Assembly (NCBI GenBank): GCA_900766825.1
Contig: CAAFWU010000094.1
Span: 1-39,426, forward strand
Source: Bacteroidales bacterium
GTDB lineage: Bacteria > Bacteroidota > Bacteroidia > Bacteroidales > Marinilabiliaceae
Direction: 5' to 3'
Length of the DNA: 39,426 bases
Shown piece after piece: positions 25,067 through 33,107 of this stretch (positions are counted from its first letter, which is position 1; each line of letters starts with the position of its first letter). A program made the translations under genes and the position numbers. The notes under the pieces are model-generated. The model did not search any database and was not told the DNA's origin. It was given only the letters and a program-made list of their open reading frames with translations.

Positions 25067-28000
25067 TTAGAATTTGAGGTTAAGACCAACCATGAATGTG
25101 CGAGGGTGTGGGTAGTAGCCCATGTCGACGCCCGAAACCCACGAGTCGGCCGAGTTACCATCGGTGCCGTTGTAGGAACCGATCTCAGGATCCATGCCAT
25201 CGTAGTCGGTGAAGGTGGCCAGGTTCTGCACTTGGAAGTAGAGACGGCACTGGCTGAGGTATTTCCAATCGATGAGGGTCTTGAAGTCGTAGCCAAGGGT
25301 GATGTTCTGGATACGGAAGTAGTCGCCATCCTGCAAGTAGAGGTCGGAGAAGTTCATCCAGTTACCATTGTCTCCAGCCAGCACACGAGGCATTTTGTTG
25401 CTTGTGCCCTCGCCAGTCCAGCGGTTGAGGATTTTGTTGGTGTAGTTACCCTTCCAGTTGTTGGGGGTACGGTAGTTCTGCGCAATCTTGAAGTCGGCAG
25501 CACCAGCACCCACAGCGCTGAGGTCCCAACCCTTCCAGCTGATGTTGATGTTGACACCGTAGGTTACAGAAGGTATGCCACAGCCGAGGTCGACCTTATC
25601 CTTGTCATCGATGACGCCATCGTGGTTGACATCCACGAACTTAACGTCGCCAGGGCGAACATTGGCGCCACCTTGAGCCACGCCATTGCCAGCAGCAATC
25701 CACTCGGCAATCTCATTGTCGTTTTGGAAGATGCCATCGGTCTTGAGGCCCCAGAAGTAGCCAATCTCATGACCATTCTCGGCGCGGTAGAACTCACCCA
25801 CGTTTTGGATGAACTGGTTGCTCTCGCCGTGGATTATGCCGTCCTCGGTAGGTATCTCACCCACCTCGTTTTTGTTGTAGGCCATGTTGGCACCGATGCT
25901 GTATTTCAAGCCGTTGGAGAAGGTATCGTTCCAAGAGAGGGCAAGTTCGACACCAGTGTTCTCCACATCGCCACCATTGATGTAGGGACCACCTGTACCA
26001 GCGGTGGAGAGGATAGGAGCCTGAACGAGCCAGTCTTTGGTGGTCTTCTTATACCAGTCGGCAGTGAGGGAGAGTCGGCTCTCGAGGAGTCGGAGGTCGA
26101 GACCGATGTTGAGCTGCTCAGAGGTCTCCCACTGCACATCGGGATTGGCCAGACGCTCGGTTTGCGAACCAGTGACCCAAGCCTCCTGACCGCCACCGTT
26201 GCCGAAGTTGTAGGTGGTGTTGGTGGTGGAGACGGGAGCCAGATATTGGTAGCAGTTGATGTTGGCGTTACCTACCTGACCCCAGCTGATGCGGATCTTG
26301 GCAAAATCCAGAACCGAGCGGGTGGCATCCATGAAGCTTTCTTCGGAGAGAGTCCAACCAGCGGATACAGAGGGGAAGAAGCCGAAGCGGCTGTCTTTCT
26401 CGAACTTGCTGCTACCGTCGGCACGGAAGGTGGCGTTGATCATATACTTCTCGTTCCAGTTCCAACCGAGTCGGGCGAAGTAGCTGGCACCACGAGTGCT
26501 GTCGTAGGGAGCACCGCCCACGGTCTTATTCTCAGTGCCCTCGGTATTGTCGAGCCAAGCGTGGTTCCAATCGTCGAAACCAGTCTTGAGGTCGGTGTTG
26601 TTGGCACTAACGCTCTCGCCATCGTATTTGCTCATCTCGACACCTATGAGAGCGTTGATCTGATGCTCGTCGGCAATGGTGAAGTCGTAGCTTGCGGTGT
26701 TCTGCCAAACCTGGCTTATGCCGCTGCCAGCGCTTTGGCTAACCTTGGTAACGGAGTTGCCCGAAGTGTAGGCATATTTGTAGATGGGGGTGTAGCTGCG
26801 GTAGTTGCTGCTGCCATAGCTGATGCCGTATACCGTCTTGATTTTGAGGTTCTTGATAGGCTCTATCTGCGCATAGATGTTGGCATCGAGGCTTACATTT
26901 TTTGAGCGGTTGAAGCGGTTGCTCATGACGCTGCCCACAGGGTTGCCGTCGGAGTTGTTCCAGCTGCTGTTGGTTGAGTTGTAGTAGTCGCCGTTCTCGT
27001 CGTAGACGGGGATGAGGGGCGAAGTTTGGTAGGCACCGATGATGTTGTTGTCGTAGATGTTGCCAGTGCCCATGCCACGCTGCTCTTTCCAGACGAAGCC
27101 AACGTGCTCGCCAATGGTGAGCCAACCGTCGAAGAATTTGGCTTCGCTATTGACGCGGAAGTTGTAGCGGTCGTAGTTGGAAACCTCGCGACCACCGATA
27201 ACACCCTCCTGACCCATGTAGCCGAGCGAGATGGCATAGTTGCCGTTCTTGCTGCCGCCAGTGAAGGAGAGATTGTGACTTTGGGTGCGGGCGTCGTCGT
27301 CGATGAGTTCGTCCATCCAATTGGTGTCGTACTTAGGGGTGCCGTCCTCGTTGATGAGGTCGGGGTAGTCCTGTGCCCAGTTGATGGGACCGCTGCCGCT
27401 GTTTCGGCTGGCCTCGTCCATGATGGTCATGTACTGACGGGCGTTGAGGACTTTGTTCTTACGATAGACCTGCTGAGTGCCATAGTAGCCATCGTAGGAG
27501 ATGGTGCCTTTGCCCTCTTTGCCGCTCTTGGTGGTGACAAGGACTACGCCGTTGGCAGCCTGCGCACCGTAGATGGCGGCGGAGGCAGCGTCTTTGAGGA
27601 CGTCGATGCTCTCGATGTCGGCGGGATTAAGGGTGGAGATGTCGCCACCGATACCGTCAATAAGGTAGAGAGGCTGAGCGTTGCCGACGGTACCCAGACC
27701 GCGGATGTTAACACTCATGCTGGATCCAGGCTGACCCGAAGTGGACTGGATGTTGACACCAGGGGTTTGACCTTGGAGGGCCTGAAGGGCATTGTTTGTG
27801 TTGAGTTTTTGGATGTCGTCGCCCTTAACTTGAACGGTGGCACCAGTGACGAGTTTTTTCTTCTGTACACCGTAGCCAACAACGACAACCTCGTCGAGGT
27901 CGGAGGCTTCCTCTTTAAGAACCACCTTTACGACCTGACCGTTGAAGACAACCTCTTGACTTTCAAAACCGAGGAAGGAGAAGAGGATGGTCGAACCGTT

Positions 28001-28267
28001 GTCCGCCATCAGTGAGAAGTTACCATCGAAATCGGTAACTGTACCATTTGTCGTTCCTTTAATTACGACATTTACACCTGGTAAAGGCTGACCGTCGGAA
28101 GCTGAGACGACGTTGCCTTTTGCCGTCTGCGACTGCGCGAAACAGTCAGAGGCGACCAGGCCTTGCACACAAAGGAGCAAGGATAACAACCATGCTGTGA
28201 GAGCATGCCTGCCGCTTGTTACAATTCTCTGTTTGCTTATCATAAGACATTTGAATTTTGCAATCAT
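25067..28267 (-). CDS. SusC/RagA-family TonB-linked outer membrane transporter
   Basis: Imports glycan fragments across the outer membrane using TonB energy. The 1066 residues include a signal peptide ending near SDCFAQ. A carboxypeptidase-regulatory-like domain follows (GNVVSASDGQPLPGVNVVIKG, FDGNFSL). Next comes the TonB box region (DLDEVVVVGYGVQ), a plug with NIRGLGTVGNAQPLYLIDG and AASAAIYGAQAANGVVLVTTK, and a 22-strand barrel ending GLNLKF. There is no N-terminal STN domain, so signalling through an anti-sigma factor is not expected. The start at 28267 is preceded by AAAGGA at a good distance. An ATG eight codons later is an alternative that leaves a similar signal peptide. It is the first gene of the - strand operon. 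Confidence 0.97.
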   Translation of the reverse strand: MIAKFKCLMISKQRIVTSGRHALTAWLLSLLLCVQGLVASDCFAQSQTAKGNVVSASDGQPLPGVNVVIKGTTNGTVTDFDGNFSLMADNGSTILFSFLGFESQEVVFNGQVVKVVLKEEASDLDEVVVVGYGVQKKKLVTGATVQVKGDDIQKLNTNNALQALQGQTPGVNIQSTSGQPGSSMSVNIRGLGTVGNAQPLYLIDGIGGDISTLNPADIESIDVLKDAASAAIYGAQAANGVVLVTTKSGKEGKGTISYDGYYGTQQVYRKNKVLNARQYMTIMDEASRNSGSGPINWAQDYPDLINEDGTPKYDTNWMDELIDDDARTQSHNLSFTGGSKNGNYAISLGYMGQEGVIGGREVSNYDRYNFRVNSEAKFFDGWLTIGEHVGFVWKEQRGMGTGNIYDNNIIGAYQTSPLIPVYDENGDYYNSTNSSWNNSDGNPVGSVMSNRFNRSKNVSLDANIYAQIEPIKNLKIKTVYGISYGSSNYRSYTPIYKYAYTSGNSVTKVSQSAGSGISQVWQNTASYDFTIADEHQINALIGVEMSKYDGESVSANNTDLKTGFDDWNHAWLDNTEGTENKTVGGAPYDSTRGASYFARLGWNWNEKYMINATFRADGSSKFEKDSRFGFFPSVSAGWTLSEESFMDATRSVLDFAKIRISWGQVGNANINCYQYLAPVSTTNTTYNFGNGGGQEAWVTGSQTERLANPDVQWETSEQLNIGLDLRLLESRLSLTADWYKKTTKDWLVQAPILSTAGTGGPYINGGDVENTGVELALSWNDTFSNGLKYSIGANMAYNKNEVGEIPTEDGIIHGESNQFIQNVGEFYRAENGHEIGYFWGLKTDGIFQNDNEIAEWIAAGNGVAQGGANVRPGDVKFVDVNHDGVIDDKDKVDLGCGIPSVTYGVNINISWKGWDLSAVGAGAADFKIAQNYRTPNNWKGNYTNKILNRWTGEGTSNKMPRVLAGDNGNWMNFSDLYLQDGDYFRIQNITLGYDFKTLIDWKYLSQCRLYFQVQNLATFTDYDGMDPEIGSYNGTDGNSADSWVSGVDMGYYPHPRTFMVGLNLKF

Positions 28268-28318
28268 TAGTTGCTATTCCTTTAGCACTGTTCTTGCCAT
28301 GTGCTAATTGAACGAAAG

Positions 28319-28326
28319 CAAAATTA
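28319..28326 (-). promoter_or_regulatory. Predicted -7 element of the SusC operon
   Basis: Read on the - strand this is TAATTTTG, a match to TAnnTTTG, 51 bases before the SusC start. No consensus TTTG is seen at the -33 position, which is common for promoters that depend on an activator. Confidence 0.5.
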
Positions 28327-28682
28327 AGGTTTGTTATAAAAATGTCTATACTCCTTTTGTATTTTCGTAGGGTATCATTTGTTTCAAGTTATTGGGGCTG
28401 CTTATTGCTATCATTTTAGCTAATTATTTGTATTATAGCACCGTAATGCACTGTTTGCTATATTTTACTTGTCTGTTCATTCTATTTTATCTCAAGAAAA
28501 TTTCCTCAAATGGTTAAATGTTATAAATGGTTTGAGGGTTCTATTTCAAAAGAAAACCAAATGGGCGAACAGGGCGTATGTGTTAATATTATTATATAAT
28601 GGAGACGTGTTGTTCTGTTGTATATGGTAGATATTAATGGTAGACGAATTATTTGTTTTGCGTGAAAAGCACAGAATGTATT
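28327..28682. other. AT-rich region upstream of the SusC operon, no gene
   Basis: No credible coding frame is present. A 7-bp inverted repeat, CCTCAAA (28504-28510) and TTTGAGG (28531-28537), is the only local structure noted. Upstream regions of this kind may hold regulator sites, but no site can be named. Confidence 0.5.
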
Positions 28683-28760
28683 AGCCCCCAACGGGGGCTG
28701 TCGCCCTGAAAGGGCGGAAACAAACTAAAATCCTTAATGGCAATTACACAGTATCCTCAG
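28683..28760 (-). repeat. REP-like unit, partial (left outer)
   Basis: Contains AGCCCCC-AAC-GGGGGCT (28683-28699) and GCCCT-GAA-AGGGC (28703-28715). These are followed by GGAAACAAACTAAA and AATGGCAATTACACA, which recur in the next unit. Confidence 0.7.
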
Positions 28761-28980
28761 AAACAAATAAGTTTTTGGTTTGGTATTATATACAGAGTAA
28801 AGCAGATGAGACTGTTGCATTATTGAATTGTGGCGGAAGTACAGGAGATACCCTGAAAGGGTATCCGCCTCGTTAGCCCAGGGTAACACCCTGGGTTATA
28901 GGACAATGATACACAATCCCACATTATAGCCCTGAAAGGGCGGAAACAAACTAAATTCCACAATGGCAATTACACAACAC
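28761..28980 (-). repeat. REP-like unit, full (left inner)
   Basis: Three hairpins in order: GATACCCT-GAA-AGGGTATC (28847-28865), CCCAGGGT-AAC-ACCCTGGG (28877-28895) and GCCCT-GAA-AGGGC (28929-28941). The trailing GGAAACAAACTAAA is shared with the outer unit. The unit ends 11 bases from the transposase stop codon. Confidence 0.75.
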
Positions 28981-28991
28981 CCCCAAAAACA

Positions 28992-29447
28992 CTAATCTTC
29001 CAACACATAACTTTCATCATAAGTGATGCCATGCAGATCTAAAAATCGGATGTACTCGTCGTGGAATGTGACATTCTTATGATGTTCTCTCTGATTCTTT
29101 AAATAATTTTTCACAATGCCTATTTGAGATTTGCTTACAGAGAATACTCCATATCCAGCCTGCCACTCAAAATGTGAATAGTAGAGTGCCATTCGTTTGA
29201 TACCCTTACAACTTTCTCGTTTTAAGTATCCTACTAAATCGGCAATTGTCTCATTCCTACTCAAGGAACATAATACATGAACGTGGTCTTCCACACCATC
29301 TACCCAAAAGGAATAGTCGTTTTTCTGTTTAATCAAACCAGCTATGTATGCATGGACACGATTGAGGTCCTCTTCTTTAATTCTTACGCTCGTGTTTTTT
29401 ACATGGAAGATTATATGTATGTATACCATACTGAGTGATTGCGCCAT
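28992..29447 (-). CDS. REP-associated tyrosine transposase, IS200-like (Y1)
   Basis: Single-strand DNA transposase of the HUH superfamily (Y1_Tnp, PF01797), 151 residues, normal for the IS200 type. The HUH motif is in VEDHVHVLCSL (H-V-H). The catalytic tyrosine is predicted in VKNYLKNQREHH, with the usual following E in FHDEYIRFLDLHGI. The N-terminus SLSMVYIHIIFHVK also fits. The frame is intact, so it may be active. No TnpB/IscB partner is present. Hairpin repeats lie on both sides in opposite orientation, and related solo repeats occur elsewhere in the window. This is why I call it REP-associated rather than a plain IS200. No good promoter is visible before it. Confidence 0.88.
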   Translation of the reverse strand: MAQSLSMVYIHIIFHVKNTSVRIKEEDLNRVHAYIAGLIKQKNDYSFWVDGVEDHVHVLCSLSRNETIADLVGYLKRESCKGIKRMALYYSHFEWQAGYGVFSVSKSQIGIVKNYLKNQREHHKNVTFHDEYIRFLDLHGITYDESYVLED

Positions 29448-29639
29448 GATATTTGAATTTTAAGAGTTTGTTTATTGGTTGTATGATTTTACGTTCCCAA
29501 TTTACGAAATAGATACTAATAAATGTGTTTATTGGAGTTTTGTCAATTTTGTGTCATAGGGTGATGTGGGTGGGGACTTTGAATAATTACTTTCGATGGT
29601 ATTTTTAATTTTCTTGTGTGGTGAACAATAGCAATTGAG

Positions 29640-29840
29640 GGAGATATTTTTTGTTTCCGCCCTTTCTGGGCTATAATGTGGGTTTGCGTATTATTGCACT
29701 ACTACCCAGGGTGTTACCCTGGGCTTACGAGGCGGATTACCTTTCAGGGAATCTACAGTACTTACGCACAATTCAATAATACAACAGCCCCTTTTTTGCT
29801 CTACTCTGTATACTACCAACTCCAAATTTATTTGAGGATG
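29640..29840 (+). repeat. REP-like unit (right inner)
   Basis: Hairpins GCCCTTTCTGGGC (29659-29671), CCCAGGGT-GTT-ACCCTGGG (29705-29723) and GATTACCTTTCAGGGAATC (29735-29753). They are followed by ACAATTCAATAATACAACAG and CTCTACTCTGTATA, the reverse complement of landmarks in the left unit with small changes. Confidence 0.72.
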
Positions 29841-29990
29841 CTGTGTAACTCCCATTGAGGAATTTTATTCGTTTCCGCTCTTTTGCGGCTATAATGTGGG
29901 TTGGTGTTTTATTGTACTTTTTCCCAGGGTGTTACTCTGGGCTTACGAGGCGGATTACCTTTCAGGGAATCTTCTGTGCTTCTGCGCTTC
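29841..29990 (+). repeat. REP-like unit (right outer)
   Basis: Starts CTGTGTAACTCCCATTGAGG and has a decayed first hairpin (CCGCTCTTTTGCGGC). It continues with CCCAGGGTGTTACTCTGGG (29923-29941) and GATTACCTTTCAGGGAATC (29953-29971). It is more degenerate than the inner copy and lacks the long tail segment. Confidence 0.65.
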
Positions 29991-30120
29991 TTTTTTGCAT
30001 TAGGCATTACTACAACTCCTTTACTATATTATGTGTTCAACAGTTTTTATTTCTCCTCACCTTATGTCCTTATCCACTATTCCAATTCCTCCACCACACT
30101 TTCCCCCAACTTCTTTAAAA

Positions 30121-30149
30121 AACAGTTATGTAAAAAAGCAATAACTGTT
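30121..30149. promoter_or_regulatory. Inverted repeat upstream of the esterase promoter
   Basis: AACAGTTAT, 11 bases, then ATAACTGTT: a perfect 9-bp inverted repeat whose half-site centres are 20 bases (two helical turns) apart. It ends 7 bases before the -33 box. This suggests a dimeric regulator site, although a hairpin role is possible. Confidence 0.5.
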
Positions 30150-30156
30150 CGTGGTG

Positions 30157-30188
30157 TTTGCTAATATCGTGTCATAAACCTATATTTG
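30157..30188 (+). promoter_or_regulatory. Promoter of the sialate O-acetylesterase-family gene
   Basis: TTTG (30157-30160), 20 bases, then TATATTTG (30181-30188): an exact match to the Bacteroidetes primary sigma consensus in both boxes and spacing. It places the transcript start about 12 bases before the ATG at 30207. Confidence 0.8.
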
Positions 30189-30206
30189 TTTCAAAAGAAG
30201 ACTAAA

Positions 30207-31703
30207 ATGCTAAATGCAATGAGAAATAGAATTATAGGGCAACTGGGCGTGGCCGCTTGCGCAGCTTTGGCACTGGCAGCACAGCCCAGCACGGTGGAGG
30301 CTAAAGTGCGCCTACCCAAGGTTATTGGCAACAATATGGTGGTTCAGCAGCAGACCGATGTTCGTCTGTGGGGTTGGACCGAGGCCAACAAGACAGTTAA
30401 GGTGACCACATCGTGGGACGCTAAACAGGTGGCTAAGGCTAAGGCCAACAAAGAAGGTTATTGGGAAGTGAGGGTAGAGACTCCCGCGGCTTCGTTCGAC
30501 CCTCTGACCATAACATTCAACGATGGCGATGAGCTAACCATCACGGGCGTGCTCGCTGGCGAGGTGTGGATATGCGCAGGCCAGAGCAATATGGAGATGC
30601 CTGTGCGCGGTTTTGGCAACTGCCCTGTTGAGGACTTCAATAATGTGGCACTGGACGCCACCGAGGGCATCCGCTCCATTAAAATACCCAGCGTTATGTC
30701 CACCAAACCACTGGACGACGTGCCAGCGCAGATGTGGGCTGAATGGCGCGTGAGCTCGCCCCAAACGGTGCCCGACTTCAGCGCCACGGGCTACTTTTTT
30801 GCCCAGACACTGCGCCGAGCCATGCCTGGCGTGCCCATTGGCATAATTGAGGCTAACAAGGGCGGCACGCGCGTAGAGAGCTGGCTGAGCGAAGAGAACC
30901 TAAAGAAATACACTCAGGAGGTGCTGGACTCAACCGAGATAATAAAGAAATTCGAATGGGACTATCACTACCCCCTGCTTTGGGGCAATGGAACATTCAA
31001 CCCTGTGCGCCGCAGCACGGTGGCTGGCATAGTCTACTACCAAGGCTGCTCCAACGTGGGCGACCCCAAGGGACAGTACACCGATAGGCTCAAGATTTTG
31101 GTAGACCAATGGCGCGAATGGTTTGGCAACCCCGAATTACCTTTCTACTTCGTACAGATTGCACCCTATAGTTATGGGGACGTAATGGGCATCAACGGAG
31201 CCGAGCTACGCGAGCAACAGTATCAGGCCACAAAGGTCATTGCCAACTCGGGCATGGTTTGCACCGCCGACCTCGTTTACCCCTACGAACGCGAGCAGAT
31301 ACACCCCACCCGCAAGCGCGAGGTTGGTCAGCGACTGGGTTTCATGGCCCTGAAACGCAACTATGGATTCAGCAACATTATTGCGGACTCGCCCACGGCA
31401 CGCGATGTGTGGGCACAAGGGGACTCGATATATGTAACCTTCGACCATATGGATGGGGGCTACAACCGCATGGACGATATTGTGGGCTTCGAGGTGGCAG
31501 GTGCCGATGGGGTCTATCATCCTGCCAAGGCAGGTCACTTCTGGGTGCCAGGCGAGGACAAGCGCAACGAGAGCGTGTGGGTGAGCAGCCCCGAAGTCAA
31601 GAGCCCCAAGAGCGTGCGCTACTGCTTCCGCAACTTCCTTATTGGCAACTTGGGCAATGCGGGCGGATTTCCTGTGGTGCCATTTGAGCGTACGGTGAAA
31701 TAG
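30207..31703 (+). CDS. Secreted sialate O-acetylesterase-family (SASA) esterase
   Basis: SGNH-type esterase that removes acetyl groups from sugars. From the chosen ATG it has 498 residues. The signal peptide (RIIGQLGVAACAALALAA, cut near VEAKV) directs it to the periplasm or surface. The catalytic Ser is S127 in WICAGQSNMEMPV, and the catalytic His is H366 in EREQIHPTRKREVGQRLG. A beta domain (VRLWGWTEANKTVKVT) sits near the N-terminus, as usual. The frame is open upstream to a TTG, but that codon lies inside the -7 box, so 30207 was chosen; an ATG 12 bases later is also possible. It lies close to, and is transcribed away from, the SusC operon, so it may deacetylate the same hemicellulose. 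Sialic acid is not implied by context, since no other sialic acid gene is present. Confidence 0.93.
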   Translation: MLNAMRNRIIGQLGVAACAALALAAQPSTVEAKVRLPKVIGNNMVVQQQTDVRLWGWTEANKTVKVTTSWDAKQVAKAKANKEGYWEVRVETPAASFDPLTITFNDGDELTITGVLAGEVWICAGQSNMEMPVRGFGNCPVEDFNNVALDATEGIRSIKIPSVMSTKPLDDVPAQMWAEWRVSSPQTVPDFSATGYFFAQTLRRAMPGVPIGIIEANKGGTRVESWLSEENLKKYTQEVLDSTEIIKKFEWDYHYPLLWGNGTFNPVRRSTVAGIVYYQGCSNVGDPKGQYTDRLKILVDQWREWFGNPELPFYFVQIAPYSYGDVMGINGAELREQQYQATKVIANSGMVCTADLVYPYEREQIHPTRKREVGQRLGFMALKRNYGFSNIIADSPTARDVWAQGDSIYVTFDHMDGGYNRMDDIVGFEVAGADGVYHPAKAGHFWVPGEDKRNESVWVSSPEVKSPKSVRYCFRNFLIGNLGNAGGFPVVPFERTVK

Positions 31704-31746
31704 AATTAGGGGAAGACACCTCCCCTACCCCACTGGGGGTTAAACA

Positions 31747-31799
31747 AAACAGTGCGTGGCAAGAGTCGATTGGTTTAAGACTCTTGCCACGCACTGTTT
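31747..31799. terminator. Perfect 21-bp hairpin between convergent genes
   Basis: Two perfectly complementary 21-base arms (31747-31767 and 31779-31799) enclose an 11-base loop. The outer AAAC/GTTT pairs supply short A and T tracts on each strand. It lies between the esterase and the exporter operon, which converge, so it probably acts as a bidirectional terminator. Confidence 0.82.
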
Positions 31800-31850
31800 A
31801 TTATATGTTGGGTCAAAGTATTACAAAATCAAATTAAAGGAGAGAGCATC

Positions 31851-31942
31851 GAAACCCTGAAAGGGTTTCAGTCTCTTTAGCCCAAGGTAACACCCTGGGT
31901 GTTAACGTCCCCCCTCCCACATAGCTTCCCTGAAAGGGAAGC
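31851..31942 (-). repeat. Solo REP-like unit without transposase
   Basis: Three hairpins in the same order as the unit left of the transposase: GAAACCCT-GAA-AGGGTTTC (31851-31869), CCCAAGGT-AAC-ACCCTGGG (31881-31899) and GCTTCCCT-GAA-AGGGAAGC (31924-31942). The stem bases differ from those copies but remain paired in the first and third hairpins. Confidence 0.75.
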
Positions 31943-31976
31943 GCACTCTTGTACAAAAATAACTCCCCAAATAATA

Positions 31977-33101
31977 TTAGCTCCGCTTGCGATAGCTCAG
32001 AACAGCCCATACGTCCAGCACAAGGGCGCAGAGGGCCAGAAGGATAAGTTGTTCGGCAATGGCACTAAAGCCACCTCCTCGAACAAAAACGGTGCGCATG
32101 GCCTCCATAAAGTGGGTCATGGGGTTGAACTTGGTGAGGACGATGGCCCAATCGGGCATGCTGCGCACAGGAGTAAAGAGTCCGCTGAGGAGGATGAAGC
32201 AGACCACAACGAACCAGATGACAAAGATGGCCTGCTGCATGGTGCTGCTGCTGTTGGAAACAATGAGCCCCAAGCCACTGAACGAGAGAGCCAAAAGGAG
32301 TGCCAAAAGATAGATGTAGGCCACATTGCCAGCAGGGGTTATGCCATGAACAGCCCACGCTAAGCCAAGGCATAGGGTGAGGACCACCATGCCAATGAGC
32401 CAATAGGGGATGAGTTTGGCCAGAATGAACTCCACCTTGCCCACGGGGGTAACGTTTATCTGCTCAATGGTGCCCGCCTCCTTCTCCGACACAATGTTGA
32501 GGGCAGGGAGAAAGCCGCAGAGGAGCATAAGAATCATGCCCATAAGGGCTGGCACCATATAGACCCTATAGTCCAAATTGGGGTTGTAGAGATAGATTTC
32601 GGAGACCTGAGGCAGAGTGGATGCCGAGGAGCTAAGTGCAGAGCCAGCGGCTTCGGCTTGGGCCTCTTGGGCATTCTGCATCACCGCACTGGAGAGGTAT
32701 TGGCTGCCGAGCTGACCCTTGGTGCCATTAACGGCATTGGCGGCAATGAGAACCTGAGGGCACTGCCCAAGGGTAAGGTTGGCACCATAGTCGGGGGGAA
32801 TGACCATGACAATGTCCACCCAGCAGGCTTCGATATCCTCGAGGGCCACGGCATAGGAGGGGCGGGTGCCAGCAAAGAGAAAATAGTCCGAGCCCTGCAC
32901 ACGCTCCACAAGGCGTCGGCTGAGCGAGGAGTGGTCGTTATCCACCACCGCCACGCGGACATCCACCACGTCCATGTTGACCACAAAGGGCAGCACACAC
33001 ATGAATACTATGGGGAAGATGACAATGAGGCGAGGCAGAAACGAGTTTCGGAAAAACTGCAGAAACTCTTTGCGAAGTAGGTGCTTGAAAACCATAGGCA
33101 A
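31977..33101 (-). CDS. ABC-2 type permease of a tripartite exporter (YbhR/YhhJ-like)
   Basis: Inner-membrane subunit, 374 residues. One N-terminal membrane segment (LIVIFPIVFMCVLPFVV) is followed by a large periplasmic region (about 45-180). Five or more further segments follow, including MVPALMGMILMLLCGFL, IPYWLIGMVVLTLCLGLAW and IYLLALLLALSFSGLGLIV. Conserved family signatures are NIVSEKEAGTIEQINVTPV and FTPVRSMPDWAIVLTKFNPMTH. It starts 6 bases after the other permease gene and is the last gene of the operon. With its sister subunit it presumably makes a heterodimeric channel for the double ATPase. The substrate is unknown. Confidence 0.93.
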   Translation of the reverse strand: MPMVFKHLLRKEFLQFFRNSFLPRLIVIFPIVFMCVLPFVVNMDVVDVRVAVVDNDHSSLSRRLVERVQGSDYFLFAGTRPSYAVALEDIEACWVDIVMVIPPDYGANLTLGQCPQVLIAANAVNGTKGQLGSQYLSSAVMQNAQEAQAEAAGSALSSSASTLPQVSEIYLYNPNLDYRVYMVPALMGMILMLLCGFLPALNIVSEKEAGTIEQINVTPVGKVEFILAKLIPYWLIGMVVLTLCLGLAWAVHGITPAGNVAYIYLLALLLALSFSGLGLIVSNSSSTMQQAIFVIWFVVVCFILLSGLFTPVRSMPDWAIVLTKFNPMTHFMEAMRTVFVRGGGFSAIAEQLILLALCALVLDVWAVLSYRKRS

Positions 33102-33107
33102 GGGAGG

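Larger units (their letters stand above)
28683..29990. mobile_element. REP-associated transposase with inverted flanking repeats
   Basis: A Y1 (IS200-like) transposase gene is flanked on the left by one partial and one full hairpin repeat unit, and on the right by two units of the same family in reverse orientation. Matching landmarks in opposite orientation are GCCCTGAAAGGGC / GCCCTTTCTGGGC, CCCAGGGTAACACCCTGGG / CCCAGGGTGTTACCCTGGG, CACAATTCAATAAT and CTCTGTATA. The arrangement fits a RAYT with its REP units. The outer boundaries are approximate, and no target duplication was identified. Confidence 0.6.

Noticed and set aside
25106..26905. 599-codon open frame antisense to the SusC-like gene
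   Set aside because: Its translation is Val/Gly/Glu-rich without domains, and the opposite strand has an unmistakable SusC barrel. It is a codon-bias shadow.
28683..28980. Possible CRISPR array, from evenly repeated hairpins
   Set aside because: Repeats are imperfect, spacing is irregular, the intervening sequences are themselves repeated in other units, and no cas gene is present.
29676..30164. Short overlapping frames in the repeat region right of the transposase
   Set aside because: They are composed of the hairpin repeats themselves and repeat one another because the units repeat. There is no sign of protein-level conservation.
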